From Viscum album (Eukaryota > Streptophyta > Magnoliopsida > Santalales > Viscaceae), in NCBI GenBank assembly GCA_963277665.1, contig OY728130.1:1361942393-1362006392 (forward strand): DNA of 64,000 nt, written 5' to 3'. Shown in pieces: positions 48,212-61,339 of this stretch (the first letter of the stretch is position 1; every line of letters starts with the position of its first letter). The position numbers were made by a program, and so were the translations under genes. Under the pieces are notes generated by a model that made no database searches, had not been told where the DNA came from, and saw nothing but the letters and a program-made list of their open reading frames with translations.

Positions 48212-48397
48212 TTACTAAAACCAAAAAGGTCAGTGTGAGTATATCAAAAAAACCATCATGTACTAATGAGGAAGATAAACACTAAGATATAATTACTCAT
48301 TCACTTTATCTAAAACTAGGACTCTTTCTGAAATCCTAACCATTATGGTAATGTCACTAATGCTTAGAAAATACCCTAACCTCTAAAGTTATCTAAA

Positions 48398-48414
48398 CCG
48401 ACCGCTGATACCAA
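48398..48414 (-). other. Primer-binding site of element E
   Basis: TTGGTATCAGCGGTCGG on the minus strand, one base from the LTR edge at 48416. The TGGTATCAG core fits initiator-Met tRNA priming. Confidence 0.8.
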
Positions 48415-48415
48415 C

Positions 48416-51400
48416 TATAAGGCCCCAGCCTTAAACCTTACTTAATCTTGAGTTATTACAAAATTACACATTGATATAAAAACATTATGAAAACCATTTT
48501 CAATACCAAAATATATGAAAAGTAAAACATGGTATTTATTTTTCTTTTAAAAATAATGTATGGCTTGTAGAGGAAGCCGAAACTCAAATAATGGTCACGG
48601 CGGCGGAGAAGTCGTTGTCGCCACATACGTACGACAAGAAAAACATTCCCTTTTGTCGTTTAGTAAAATTCTTTGTATAAATAATATTCCTTTTGAATAA
48701 GCGTAAAATTCAAAGGGGTTTATACACCGTATAAAATAATGTTTTGTATAAAACAACATATGCCTCAATGGAAGTAGATTGAGACGAAGTCCCATACAAA
48801 GACGGTATCCTTGGATTAAGGATAAATCAGTTACATAATTATGTGTGAAAAATGAATACATGAAATATAAGTGGGTATTAAGTGTATAATAATCAGAGAA
48901 AATTCAAACATAATCATAAAACGACATATTCAAGGTGTACAAGTTTATCCCAAAGAATTAAAATTGGGTTAAGAAGTTCCCTTGCAAAAACTCGACAACC
49001 TAACGATGTCACTTCAAAATTCAGAAAAAGAGTTGATGAGAGATAAAAAGGGTATCTCATCTTTTGGTAATAAAATTTACATCAATAAGGATATATAAGA
49101 ACATATCCCTGCATAATAGTATGTGCATTAAAAGAAATAACAAAATAAGTCTTTTAAAAAGAGGAGGGTGAAAGGTTCCCTTACCGACTTGGGTTACTTT
49201 CAAAATGTACACCACATTGAAGAAGGGTCATAAAATGAATATGTAAATACCCATAAATGAAATTATATTACACAATGAGTATAATAATGGGAATTACATA
49301 CACCAATCAAAGGAAATGGTGGAAAATGTAGCATAAATCTCACAAGACTAAAAGTGAGATGAAAAATCCCTTTCGAAAACTCAGCATCCTAACGGAACCA
49401 CTTAAAACATACAAAATAAATTGATGATAGAAAATAAGGTCCCTCATCATATTATCATAAAAAGTACAGTAGGAGTAATATAAAATAAAATCCCAATCAT
49501 AAGAAATTTGAGCTTAAAAGGAATGACATAAAAGAGTGTACTTAAAAATAAAGAAAGAGGTTTGATCCCTTACCTCGGGTCCGACTTGACTCGATCGTTC
49601 TTTAATCTCCTGAATAAGAAACATGAGTTAATTTATAATTCCTTAAGAACCTTTTTCAAGTTCATTATTCCTTTTATATCACTTATTACAATGTCAGGAA
49701 CACTATGTTATTATTTAAGTTAATAACAGTCGTTTTAACGATCATTGGTACTTGAGTCAAAAATAAACTTTTTATAATTACAAGTTGTTCATGTTGTAAA
49801 ATATCAATTATATCCAGAATTGTATTCATGATGTGGATATAATATATATCATATATATCCAGTATATTCATGCATTTATAATATTACATAACAATTAGAG
49901 GTAAGAAATGAAATGCACCGTTCATGGAGACGGTAAGCCGTACGTACGCATGAATGCTACTTTCATTTCTATCTCATACTTTAATGGAAAGAAAATAATA
50001 ATGATATACAGGTATATTATAATTCCAGTATAACATCATATATAATAATTTTAAATCCATCCTTTATAAGTCCCACATATGGCATTAATGAATGAAATTA
50101 CTTTGAAGGGGCGGTAGTCCACACTTCCTAAAATGAAGATATCGCGTATACCCATAATGGAAGCCATAAAGGTAGGACATAAATGAAAAATACACAAGCT
50201 TAAAGAAAAAAATAAAAATATCATATATCATATATAAATATAGTGACATCTTAATGACCACCTTTGAAGATGTTATATGAGTGTTGAACAATCATCGTTT
50301 CGTGAGGCAGAAAATCGCCAACCAGAGAAACAGTATGTTCTTTAACCATTAGATGAAGGTATGTGTAAGTGTATCTCTAATAATTCATATAAAAACATCC
50401 TAGTATATTGAAGATACTGGATTTGTTACAAAATAAATGAATAAAAATATTTTAGGGGGTTGGAGAAGCAAAATAAAACAAAAGGACTCAAGTGAAGACA
50501 TTACCATAAAATCGGGTAACTCTCTTTGGTTTGAGCTCAAAGGCTTCCTTGGGAAGACTTCTGACCAAAGTGAGGCTTACAATAGTTATAGAGTGATTTG
50601 GAGAGGCCAAATGGTCAGGGTTGGGCTAAGACAAAGGCTTTGGAAGTGTGGGTAAGGAGGTAGAGGTGGGGGCACTTTATAAGAGGAGGGGAGGGGCACT
50701 CTTGTAAAGTAAGAAAATGATACTTTATTTTAGAATGATTTTCGGATTGTAATGGTCCCAAATTGATGTTTTTCGAGGATATGGTGATAAGGGTTCTAAA
50801 TACACCCATTAAATAGGTTTTGGACATGTTTAGTTCTTATATTTTACATTATTATTCCATTTTATTTAAATCGTTAAATAATGAGGTCATCGCTGCATCA
50901 TCATGATGTCATAAATAATTTAATTTATTTAATGTATAAAAATTATAAAAAATACCATGATGTAGGAAATAGTATTATCTTTCTAATGAATATTTATATT
51001 CAAAAATCGGACTTTTATAACCCAATGAAAACATTGTTTTATTAAAACATCTCATGTTTTTGTCATTTTTACTTTAACATTAAATAAAAAGTTATTTATA
51101 TCATTTCCCAACCAAAGTGGATCCATGGGGTCCCCAAGTTGACCCATGGGTTTTCTTGGTCGTCCATGACACATCCAATGAGGGTAGGACATGTTTCAAG
51201 CTCATCTCATATTATTAAAACATTATTTTTTACCTTAAACTACACTAATTACCTCTAATCACGATTAAAAACTTAATAAGTTACTATTCACCAAAAAATT
51301 ATTTTAATCCCATTGAACCACATTTTACTTCTTAATGAAAAACATGTATGTTTTATTTTTGAAATTCAAAACACAAAGGTGGAAAAATTTCATTTAAACA

Positions 51401-52310
51401 GAAAATCAGTTTTTATAAGTACCACTTAGTGGTTTCACTATTCATCAAAAATTGAAGTTTTTAGAAAATTACCAAAAATTCACCCTAAGCTATATTTGAT
51501 ATTATGAATTCAAAAATGATGTCTATTTTACAAAATTCAAAACATATAATTTTCATTAATTAATTTAATAATTAATTTCCACTGTCAAAACAAATAGCGT
51601 GTTTTTATGAAACAAAATGTATCAAAAGATTGACACTAGTTTAAGTTCGATTTCAAAGTGAAATTAATTCCAATGACCACTATTGGATTAAATGGTAAAA
51701 ATATATTCTAATTTCACTTTAAAACCAATTAAAAAGATAATATAATCATATAAATAAATTAGATTAAAAATACATTTTGAATTAAAATACAACATTTTTC
51801 ACTATTCATTAAAAAATGAACTTTTTCGGAAAAATACCAAAAATGTACAAAAAGTAAATTTTGATGTCCCGATTATGAAGAATATTTTTTTTGTCAAATA
51901 TAACACATAATATTGTCAAAATGTGTATTTAAAAGGGGTTCTCCATCAAAAGGTGGTTAATCAACCTTTTAAAGAATATTAGAATGTTTACGCTTAAGAA
52001 CTGGATTCATTTGCATTTTTTAATCCTCTAACATTTATTGAAAAAAATATATAAACATTTGACAAACATATATAATCATTTTGTAGTTAGTTCTGTTGAT
52101 TCCCACCATTACAACGGCTAGGTGTTAACTACCATTTAAAATAATATTATTTTATTATTAGAGTGCAATGTAAGATTCCCAAGAAACTCGTTGTTGCGTG
52201 TTAGGTACGCCATCAATCATAGCGTCCCCTTTAAAGTTATATTAATATTTTATTCACAAATATGGATAAATGTTAAAATGTCATATTCTTTATTTACCTG
52301 GGGTGTTACA
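48416..52310 (-). repeat. 5' LTR of element E
   Basis: 3895 bases, collinear with 42191-46080. The TATA box is at 50673-50681 but altered (TATAAAGTG). The CpG-rich patch is at 48596-48635 and the palindrome at about 49936-49945. It ends GGGGTGTTACA at 52310, followed by the AGGTG duplication. Confidence 0.9.
50673..50681 (-). promoter_or_regulatory. TATA box of element E right (5') LTR
   Basis: TATAAAGTG after the same pyrimidine tract as at 44444. This is the copy that would drive transcription of the element. Confidence 0.5.
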
Positions 52311-52681
52311 AGGTGGACCATTTGGGGTGATGTGACACAGGGAATACTATTTGTGAGTTGTACCTACCCTTCATATAGGATCCTCGGTGGATGATCCAAG
52401 AGCTGTTTTTACTTTTTAGTTGTATTTTTACGTTTCAGTTGTACTTGTACTTTCAGTTGGGCTTGTATTTCATCCCTTTTTCTTTTATCATGGTCTTTTA
52501 CTACTGTAGTATACATGTGGGTGCTTCTTGTTGTGTTCTTGGACTGAGTGTCTATATAGGTTAAAAGGAAATGCCTTCCCATATTGGGTATATGCATTTC
52601 CAGTTCTCGTCATCAGCCCCTAGCCTATGAAAGGAGGGCATGGGGTAGTCATGAAATGGGCCCCATGGATGGGTCGTGACA
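52311..52681 (+). repeat. 3' LTR of gypsy copy 2, last part
   Basis: Resumes with AGGTGGACCATTTGG after element E and aligns with 34165-34540 of the 5' LTR, ending GGGTCGTGACA. With 39392-42190 this gives a 3' LTR of about 3.17 kb. Confidence 0.9.
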
Positions 52682-55377
52682 AAATCAATCCATTTTGAGA
52701 AACATTTTCATTATAAAAATGCCCAAAAATAGGAAAAGGGGATTTATTTTTCTCTATAAATATAAAATTCCATATAAGGGAATCCAAATATAAAATTATT
52801 TTTGTAGAGGTAGATAAGTTTTTATCTCCATATACATTAAAATTAACATTCCTTTTTTTGTTTGTCAAAAAATTCTTTACAAAAGACGAACAATTTTTTT
52901 TTAAAAAAACCCTTGAATGAAATTAAAAATAGACCTAAAATGTATATTATTTCCCTTTTATATCCATATAAATATGTAAAATAATATCAATAATATTTTC
53001 ATGGAGAAAATTATTTCATAATTAAGTATTCAAACAATCAAGGTGTCTCATACCACTCTGATCATTTAAATCTTAATCACCATAAAATAATAACATTTAT
53101 CAAAAAATTAAATAACATGATAATAAATAAATAACTGGCATGGAGAGTCAAATGGGATGCATATACAAATAATAAAACATTTTGGTCTTATAACATAAAA
53201 CTATGACTGAATGAATGGATATTGATATGAATTCCCCTACATTGAGTGTGACTCATCATGTACAACCTTTATATTATTCTTCTTTAGATGACCTCATTTG
53301 ATTAACCACTTAATACTTCTAAGGAGTGTTATTTTCCAAAAATAAGGACTATAGAATGTTGAGAGGGATTCTATTAAGGGATTTGGGTAGATTTTGGTTG
53401 AAAAAAATAGGTTGTTAAGTGCGATGAATAGATAATAAGATGTACCGTTTTATAATAGAGGGGAGTTGCACTTTTGGAATTCTTCAAAATATTAAAATAA
53501 TATAAAATTATTTTATAAATCATATTGCTCAAATATTTTATATTTTGAATGATAGTCTGGTTTTTTTTTTTGAAATACCTTCATCGAATAAAAATTATAT
53601 GTGTTTTACTATTTTTAATCCTTATATTTTTTCATTAACCTTTATTTAACATTAGATATTCTTACTATGATATCATGTAATTTACAATTTGAGGGTTACC
53701 ATAAATACTATATAATTTCAAACGGCCAATAAATGAGTCATTGATGAAATATTTAGATATACCGCAATAATTTTTCCAAAATTGATATTTTTATAAATTT
53801 TTTATTACTTAATGAAATATTAGTTATTTTAAAAAATCTGTATTGTCAATTTTTACACTATTGAATACATGAATTTTTTAAAAAATCATAATAACAGAAT
53901 ATCTTAGAACTAACTCCATTAACTCATTAAAAACATATCAAAGTCATTAATAAAATTTTTGGATGACCTTAATTATATAAAATTATATTTATTTTAATAT
54001 TTTTAATATCATTCATTTGATTCTACCATTAATTAAACAATTTCTCCATCATCATTGTGTCAACATTTAAGGTATTTTTTTCACTAAAATTTATAAATAA
54101 ATTTCCTTTATGTACATAAATATTTATAAATCAAATTATTATTTATATTCTAGAATAATGCCTATATAATCACATATTAAAAAATATTACTCATAATAAA
54201 AAAAAGTGTGATAAAATTGAATTTTCATTGAATATAATATTATTAATGTCATAATGTCATTAATATGGATTAAAAAGGATTGAATTTCAGCCCAAGTATT
54301 ATTCTAGTCAAACATACTCATCCAATGAAATTAGAATAGTGTTAGGGTAACATTATAGTATTTATAATATAATTTCTACCTTTAATTACCTAATTTACCC
54401 TTAACCATGATAATTTAAAGAAATTACTACAATTTCTATTCATATTTTACAGAAAGAAAGGGATGTATTTAAAAAATTAATACATAATAATTCAAAATGG
54501 TAGAACCATTTTTCATAATTAAAAACACAAAAATTGGAGAGATTAAATAAAATTTAACTTCGTTGATGAAGTGAAGAAACATGGTTTTAAATTAAAGATG
54601 TTCAAAAGTTCACAAAAGTTTTATATCCAATATCAATGTGAAATTCAGTCCAATGACCCACATTGGATTAAATAATAGAAACATGATCCTATTTTACTTG
54701 TAAACAAATAAAAAATATAATTTATCACTACAAATTTGATGAAATAATAGTTTTTTATTAAAATGCATTACTTTTCCAATATTCATCAAAAACATGATAC
54801 ATGTCATAAAAATACATTAAAATAAACCTAAGTAAATTTTAATCATCTTAATTAAAAAATAAGCTAATTTTCTCTAATAAAACGTATAAAAGTTTAAAAT
54901 ACTAGATGTAAAAAAAGTGTTCAATCAAATGACCAAAAAACATCATTTTAAAAAAAATATTCATTTATTCATAAAATTTTATTTGTTCTAATATCCTGAC
55001 TAGAAAACACATAAGATGAATTTTAAAAATAGATTAAGTGTTATATTTATATCAATAATTTAATCCAATAAGAGTTATTTTTTTTATAAAACATTCAGGT
55101 AAATATTTAAATAGTTTTTCATAAGAACATTTCGTTTAATTTTAAAAAGGTTTTTGTTTTAATTTTTAATTAATTGATCATTAAATATTCAATTATATTT
55201 ACATTTTAAAACATATTTTCATAATTTTTTTAATCATGTTAATTCTCTCTATTCTAATGGCTATGCGATAACTAACATATTAAATAATAATATTTATTTG
55301 TTTGTTTAAGCTCGATGTGTCTTACCATGAATTTTATCGAACATAGAATTTATTAATATTAAACTAAGGATGTTTCA
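52682..55377 (-). repeat. U2 right LTR, second part
   Basis: Begins with AAATC (right target-site duplication of gypsy copy 2) and AATCCATTTT, aligning with 1901-4602 of the U1 left LTR at a clearly lower identity than U1 shows to U2's left LTR. A TATA candidate on the minus strand (complement of CCGTTTTATA, 53445-53454) follows a purine-rich patch. The end is GGATGTTTCA at 55377, matching the family's LTR end. No coding sequence. Confidence 0.75.
53445..53454 (-). promoter_or_regulatory. TATA box of U2 right LTR
   Basis: TATAAAACGG on the minus strand at the position aligned with 2658 and 44444, with a shortened pyrimidine tract upstream. Confidence 0.45.
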
Positions 55378-58300
55378 AATTATAAACTCAACCTACCAAT
55401 ATATAAAATATTCTTTTATATATCAATGAGATGATTGGTGTTCGATCTAGAAATTATTATATTGAAGAGCTAATCAAAATTAGTTGGATATTCATGGTTG
55501 TTTCTAGGGATTTATCCCTTTTATAATTTTTTCCCATTGCATCTAGTTGTGTATGAAATTAAATTATGTATTTAGATTGATTAAATTTTTAATGATTAAG
55601 AGTTTTTTTGTGTTTTTTCTCATCTTACCTCTCACTTATGAAATATTTACGAAGGTAATGTCTCTGATATTTGTTATTATATACCATCAGTTCTATTTCG
55701 CAACCCATGGCCTATTAGAGGAATGATTCAAGTGTCATTATATCTCATTATCTATTACTGACCCAGTAGGAGTACCTTTGGAGGGAGGCGTCATAAATTT
55801 TTTTATAAAAGGTGTTGGTTGAGAAATATGATGAAATCGTTTTTTAGGAACTAATGAAGATACATGATTTGGTAGGGAAACAATATCAGTTGGGATTAAA
55901 ATGTGTTGCAATCAAAGGATAGTGAATAGGAAACAACATTTTAGGCACCCTGATGAACCAACATGAAAACCTTTTCTCTTGATATACATGATAAGTGATG
56001 TCATTTTTTTAATAAGGTAGATATAACATAAAGGATCAAGAATCATGAAATTATGTTAAACAAAGGTGGATCTCAATAGACAATTTGAATTTGTTAATCA
56101 TTTAATTAATTAATTAACCATAAAATAAATATGTGTCCTCGGTTAGGTGTCTTTAATGTATTTATTATTTTTGAGTTGATTCAAGTTACATCCCCATATT
56201 TTTCATTATAAATACATTGAACAAGACATGTCGTAAAATTTCATTATCATGGAGGACAAAGAAGATAATTCTCAAAGGAATAAACATTGAGTGTTCATGT
56301 ACTAGGGCCTGTAGAAGTATAAGGGCCTCATTAGATTCATTAGAAATATGATGGTTTGGGGAGGAATATATATTTTTAGTTTCATTAATTCTTGAGGATA
56401 CCACTCTATTTCAAAAACTATGTTGATGATGTATATTATATCTAGATATTAGTGGGTTTTCTTCTATGGGGGTTGTGAGGACTCAACTACTTTGTGTGGG
56501 AGGCTTCTGAGATTAGTTTTTAGGGAGATATTCTTTTTATGACCAAAAAGTAGGATTTTCTTCCAGATATGGTTTCCCTTTACTAGGTATTTATGATCTA
56601 TACTCTTGATACATGTTGAGATATTTTAATTTCTTTTTTCGACTGAACCCCATTGATTTTTATCCCCCTGAAGTAAATGAACGACATTATCATCATTCAT
56701 AAGTTTATATAATATCATAATAAGTTTATAGAAACTTCCTCACTCAATTGATTGAAACCCATTTATTAGATCATTCAACCATGTTATTTCTACCCCCTTA
56801 ACCATTAGTTTCCAAAAAACACAAAATTTACTTTTGATATGGTAATTATAACTCATTCATTGGTCCTCATGTTGATTTGCAGATATAGTCAGGGGAAAGG
56901 TATTCTACGACCTTGTTCATATAATTATATAAATATTTCATTAGGTTTAGTGATTTTGATATATGATTTAGGTAGATCTTTTTGTATCATCATATTTATA
57001 ATATACCCATATCTCATTCTTATTGTGGGGGTGTTTTGATCTGGGGTTTGGGTTCTTGTATTTATTCCCTTATTTTAAAATAATATACTCTTCACTTAGT
57101 CAATGTGATATGGGAATAAGTTTCCGTAAAGATAATTAAATAGTATTATATTTAATTTATTATATTGCTAGTATTAGATTAATTTGTCCCTATGTTGTGA
57201 ATTGAATTCATGTATGATGTGAGTTGTGCATGGGACTTTGTTTATGATGTGGTTATGGCCTTGGGAACTTATATCTACTGAAGGTATTTTGGTTATTTTG
57301 GAAATAAATTTTATTGATTCAAGAATATTAAGAGTGGTAATCATCACACATCATGACCTAATAGTTTTCTGGATGAATTTTAAAACTTCAAAATCTACTG
57401 AGTGCCACCCAAAGTGGATAATATCATTGTTCACTGGATGGGTTCCTTTTATTTTTATGAAAGTGAAACTTTGTTTATGTTGATGTGAGTTCTTTTTTAG
57501 TTAAAGAATGTTATGTGTGATGATTTTGGACTATTAAAAGTAATAGAATTAACTTATAGTAAATTATTATTGGGGTTTTAAATCCCCTATAGTCTTTACA
57601 TGATGTGTTATAAGTAAATAATGTTCTATTAACAAATATGTGAAAAAAAATTATAAATGGATGGGATAGATTTTTTGAACCTCGTGTTTTGTTTATGAAT
57701 CATGTCATCTGTTGAATTGGGTTCTCCAATTATGAATATATCTATATTGATACTAATAAGGTAAATATCATGGTAAACCTAAATTATATGAAAAAAACAA
57801 AATTATACTATCATGTGATATTTTCATATATGTATGTTATCACATAAATAAACATAAATATTTTATGATAGAAATCGTGATTGGAATGTCTTAACATCTT
57901 AAAAATTATCAATCAGTTTAATATGAAATTTTTTAAGTTATATATTATAGTGTTGGGTGGATTATTTAAATTTTATGATTCATTATGAATTAATTTATTT
58001 AATGTTTAAGGAATACTAATTATATAAATATAAATAAAATGGTTTTCAAAAAATATTTTTTTTGTTAAAATGTTTTCTTAAATAGACAATTTGAGTTCTT
58101 CCATGAAACATGAATTTATTTTGAAATCAGTTTTCAATAATGTATTAGAAGTGTTTTTAGAAATATTATTCTTATGAATAACTTATTCTTAATAAGTATT
58201 ATAATGTTTTTCATTCAAAACATTCATGAACTTCCATATATTATAATAAATGAGGCGTATTGAAAAGTTTTTATTATCATGATTTAGAATTTAATAGGTT

Positions 58301-59084
58301 TTAATATAAAATGTTGTGATTTATATCTAGAAATATAGGAATCACTTAGTAATCTTGTTAATGTTTTTAATTTCTTATATATAAGTACATAATGTTTTTT
58401 TAAATAGCATATCTAATATTGTTAGTGGATTAATATTCCAGAATTATCATCTACTTTATTTCATGAAATAAAAACCATGGTAAGTTCTAAATTCTATGAA
58501 TTAAACTTGAAAGAATGATAAATAATTAAAAATAATCTGTATAGTCTATTTTGATTTTAGTCCCATTTTATAGGTTTGATGTGCCTGAGAAAATATATTT
58601 TTTCCCCTAAATGAAGTTATATTATTTTTTTAAAAATAATGTGAATAGTTTAATTTAGTAAGGTGTTTTAGATTGTATTTTTTTGTATTTTTTTTGATTT
58701 ATAAGAATTAATTTCTAGTTCTTTATATGGATATTTATGTGGCCTTATAATGGTACATGATTCACATCTGTATTCATAGTATTCCTTGTTAAATGTTTTA
58801 TGTCATTTGGATGGAATATTGAATCCCATGTTGATATATGATATTGGTTTTCCTACTTAAAGCATTGTTTTATTAATGTATTTATCCCTATTTGAGGAGT
58901 ATATTCCTAGGATATTTTTCTATGATTTTTTATTATATTCTCCACTATTACGAACTTTTTCCCTCTAGTATGTTCGTTGTCATACAAATATAGTTATATC
59001 CTTGAGAGGTATCTCATGAGGTTGTTAAATTAATCCGAATCATTTTAATATACATTATGATATTTTTTTAATTATCTGGGTTGA
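55378..59084. other. Unassigned AT-rich sequence
   Basis: About 3.7 kb between the end of U2 and gypsy 3. Small frames (56186-56404 minus, 56839-57039 and 57226-57483 plus) show no domain, no knuckle and no RT or integrase block. I see no paired LTR here. It may be old transposon debris or host intergenic DNA. Confidence 0.45.
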
Positions 59085-61083
59085 TGTCAGACCTCTATTC
59101 ATGGGATTTGGAATAGATACTCTTTTATTCTTTTGATTTTTGATTCTCTATCATTTGAATGTTTGGAGAAAATTTTTGAATTACCTTTTGATAGAGGAGG
59201 TCACCAACTAGCTAGAGAAGAACCGCCAGCTAGATAGTGGAGGTTGATAGATAACCTGTAGGCCTATATGTTCCACCATCTTGTAGATGGACTTCTACAA
59301 TCCCAACAGTGGAGACCTAGTGGTATTGGATCTCTCCTAGTACACAATGACTTGTTAGTGGACAACTATATTACCTTTGGATGTCCAGTGGCTCGTTGAT
59401 GATTCCACTGGGTGAGTGGTTAAGGGGGTAATAAAATTTATTTACAACCTATAATGATTAATTTAATCAACTAATATTAACCTCCATACTGTAATATGAT
59501 TTAATTTGACCTATAAAATAATTTTTTCAAATTTTTACTCTTCCATTTTCCCAATTGGTGGATCTTTAATTCAATTGGAAGAATAGATCTCAATTGATTG
59601 TAATATGAAGAGTCAATTTTTTTAATATATTTTATTTTATTTTAATCTATGATTTAGTTTTATTATTATTCTAGATCACATTATCTCGCATGGAAATAGA
59701 TCATTGATATTTTTTTACATCATAATTATGTTCTATAGGATCTGATAATTCTATCTCATGTCATCAGCCTTGATGGAAATGAGGTATTCATTATTCTTAA
59801 GGTAGGTACCCTAATACCATAGTCATTTCCAATGCCGGATTTGTGTTCTCTTTTTTCCATTTGGTTTTAATATGTTAAATTGATTGTTTTACATCAACGA
59901 GAGATGGATTTTATCTTTGATAGCTATGTAAATGTTTTATTAAAATGTATTTTTTTAAACATTTTTATGCACATGATACTTTTGATAAAATTAATCAAAT
60001 ATGTTTTTGAAATGGAAATGGGTTTTCATTAATAGAAGTGCTGTGGAATCTATATAAAAATGAATTATAAAATGGGACCATAGATTTCTTCAAAATAAAT
60101 TGTGATATATAAAAAATTTTAAGACCTTATTGTATGGGAAAAATAAACATATTTGGCCTTCAGTAGTGTTATCTATCACTAAAGTAAGTGATCGTTATTC
60201 CAAAAAGTTATTGAGAAACATTTATGAGGGATCTGAGGTTTATAGAGGTAGGATTCACTTAAGATGGCTAGTGTTTCTATGATTTTATTATTTGTTTACA
60301 TCCACATGTCTTGGATTTTATTTTATTCTTGGGGAAAAAATTACACGAATATTTATTTGATATGATCATTTTCTAACATGATATGGATGTTTACACACAA
60401 AATCATATTATATTCATCTAATAATACCTCATCAATGTATGCTAGGTCATATTTATATTCTTATTATAATATGTCACATAGTTGAAAATAAAACCAAAAT
60501 ATGGTTTTATATGAAAAAATGATTTCTTTTAGAATGTATTACAAATATTTTTTACAAAAAAACACATATATGGTTGTGTAAATTCACATTATATAATCTT
60601 TAGTGGTATCTTATTGAGATTCAGATCTCACACCCTACATTTTCATTCATGTGTTTGATGCCTTATTTTTAGGAAAAAATTAAAGGGATCATTAATATGT
60701 AGAGGAAAAATCTATTATATCATGATTACTTTCCAAGGGTTCGGATAGTGGTGAATTATGGTCCCAAGGACTTGTAACCATGGTAATATTCTAGTTCCAT
60801 GTTATTGGTCTTTTAGTTTTTTTATTTTATCCTCATTTCTTTTTTATTATAGATTATCTTTATTTTGTGGTTGTTCTTGATATATTATTTATTTTGGATA
60901 TATGCTATGTTAATCCAATTTTTTCTCACTTATAATTGTTTTTAGAGGGTTAAATAATTCCCTTGTTTCTCTTTATGATACCCTAGTTCTTCTCACCTAC
61001 CAATTGTGATTCATAATTTGCATCTGGCCATATGATCGGCAAATTCAATTTACATTATGGGTTTCCAGGGTTGGTGTGTTACA
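59085..61083 (+). repeat. Left LTR of gypsy 3
   Basis: 1999 bases, start TGTCAGACCTC, end GTGTTACA just before the primer-binding site. Pairs with 62788-64000 through the moderately GC-rich block (59200-59420 with 62890-63130) and the block ending near 60290 (with 63990). Confidence 0.7.
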
Positions 61084-61086
61084 AAT

Positions 61087-61104
61087 TGGTATCAATGGGA
61101 TCTG
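61087..61104 (+). other. Primer-binding site of gypsy 3
   Basis: TGGTATCAATGGGATCTG, a mutated initiator-Met primer-binding site three bases after the LTR. Confidence 0.75.
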
Positions 61105-61339
61105 AGATTAAGACAAATATCCACAGTGGATTGAAATTATTATTTTTATTATGATATTTCATATTAACCTATAAAGTGAAGCATCAATGAAAATTCTTTA
61201 ATAAAAAAATTGCTGACTCAAGTTTCAATGGAATCAATAAAAGTGTGGTTCTTGATGGGATTGTTTGATGATATTTTCTTAGATTATGTGGGAGATAAAA
61301 AATAATCATTCCTGTTAGATAATATATGGTTGATTTGAT

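Larger units (their letters stand above)
42191..52310 (-). mobile_element. Element E: complete large-LTR, gag-remnant-only retrotransposon
   Basis: Length 10120. LTRs 42191-46080 (3890) and 48416-52310 (3895), interior 46081-48415 (2335), 5-bp duplication AGGTG on both sides. Minus orientation is fixed by the primer-binding site next to the right LTR and a polypurine tract next to the left LTR. LTR ends are TGTAACACCCC and GGCCTTATA. The interior has only a truncated gag and a SINE-like insert, so it must have moved in trans. It is related to U1 and U2 in both LTR and interior, and is the youngest member, with LTRs roughly 6-8 percent apart by eye. Confidence 0.9.
31454..52681 (+). mobile_element. 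Ty3/gypsy retrotransposon copy 2 (defective, nested in U2)
   Basis: Complete in outline: 5' LTR 31454-34540, primer-binding site, gag-pol remnants 34800-39350, 3' LTR 39392-42190 resuming at 52311-52681. Without element E and its duplicated target it is about 11.1 kb. It is collinear with gypsy copy 1 and shares its insertion site and many stop codons, but has the full 3' LTR and both target-site duplications. Loss of catalytic residues in protease, RT and RNase H makes it inactive. Confidence 0.9.
26318..55377 (-). mobile_element. U2: large-LTR gag-remnant element with nested insertions
   Basis: Homologue of U1 at an offset of about 24.05 kb. Left LTR (truncated) 26318-28658, interior 28659-30629, right LTR 30630-31453 continuing at 52682-55377. 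Gypsy copy 2 and, within that, element E interrupt the right LTR. With insertions removed the right LTR is about 3.5 kb, the same as the U1 left LTR. The left edge at 26318 is an abrupt junction with copia A, about 1.17 kb into the LTR. Confidence 0.8.

Noticed and set aside
55378..59084. Host gene exons (frames at 56186-56404, 56839-57039, 57226-57483)
   Set aside because: Short, AT-driven frames without motifs, codon bias or convincing splice-site context; nothing supports a gene.
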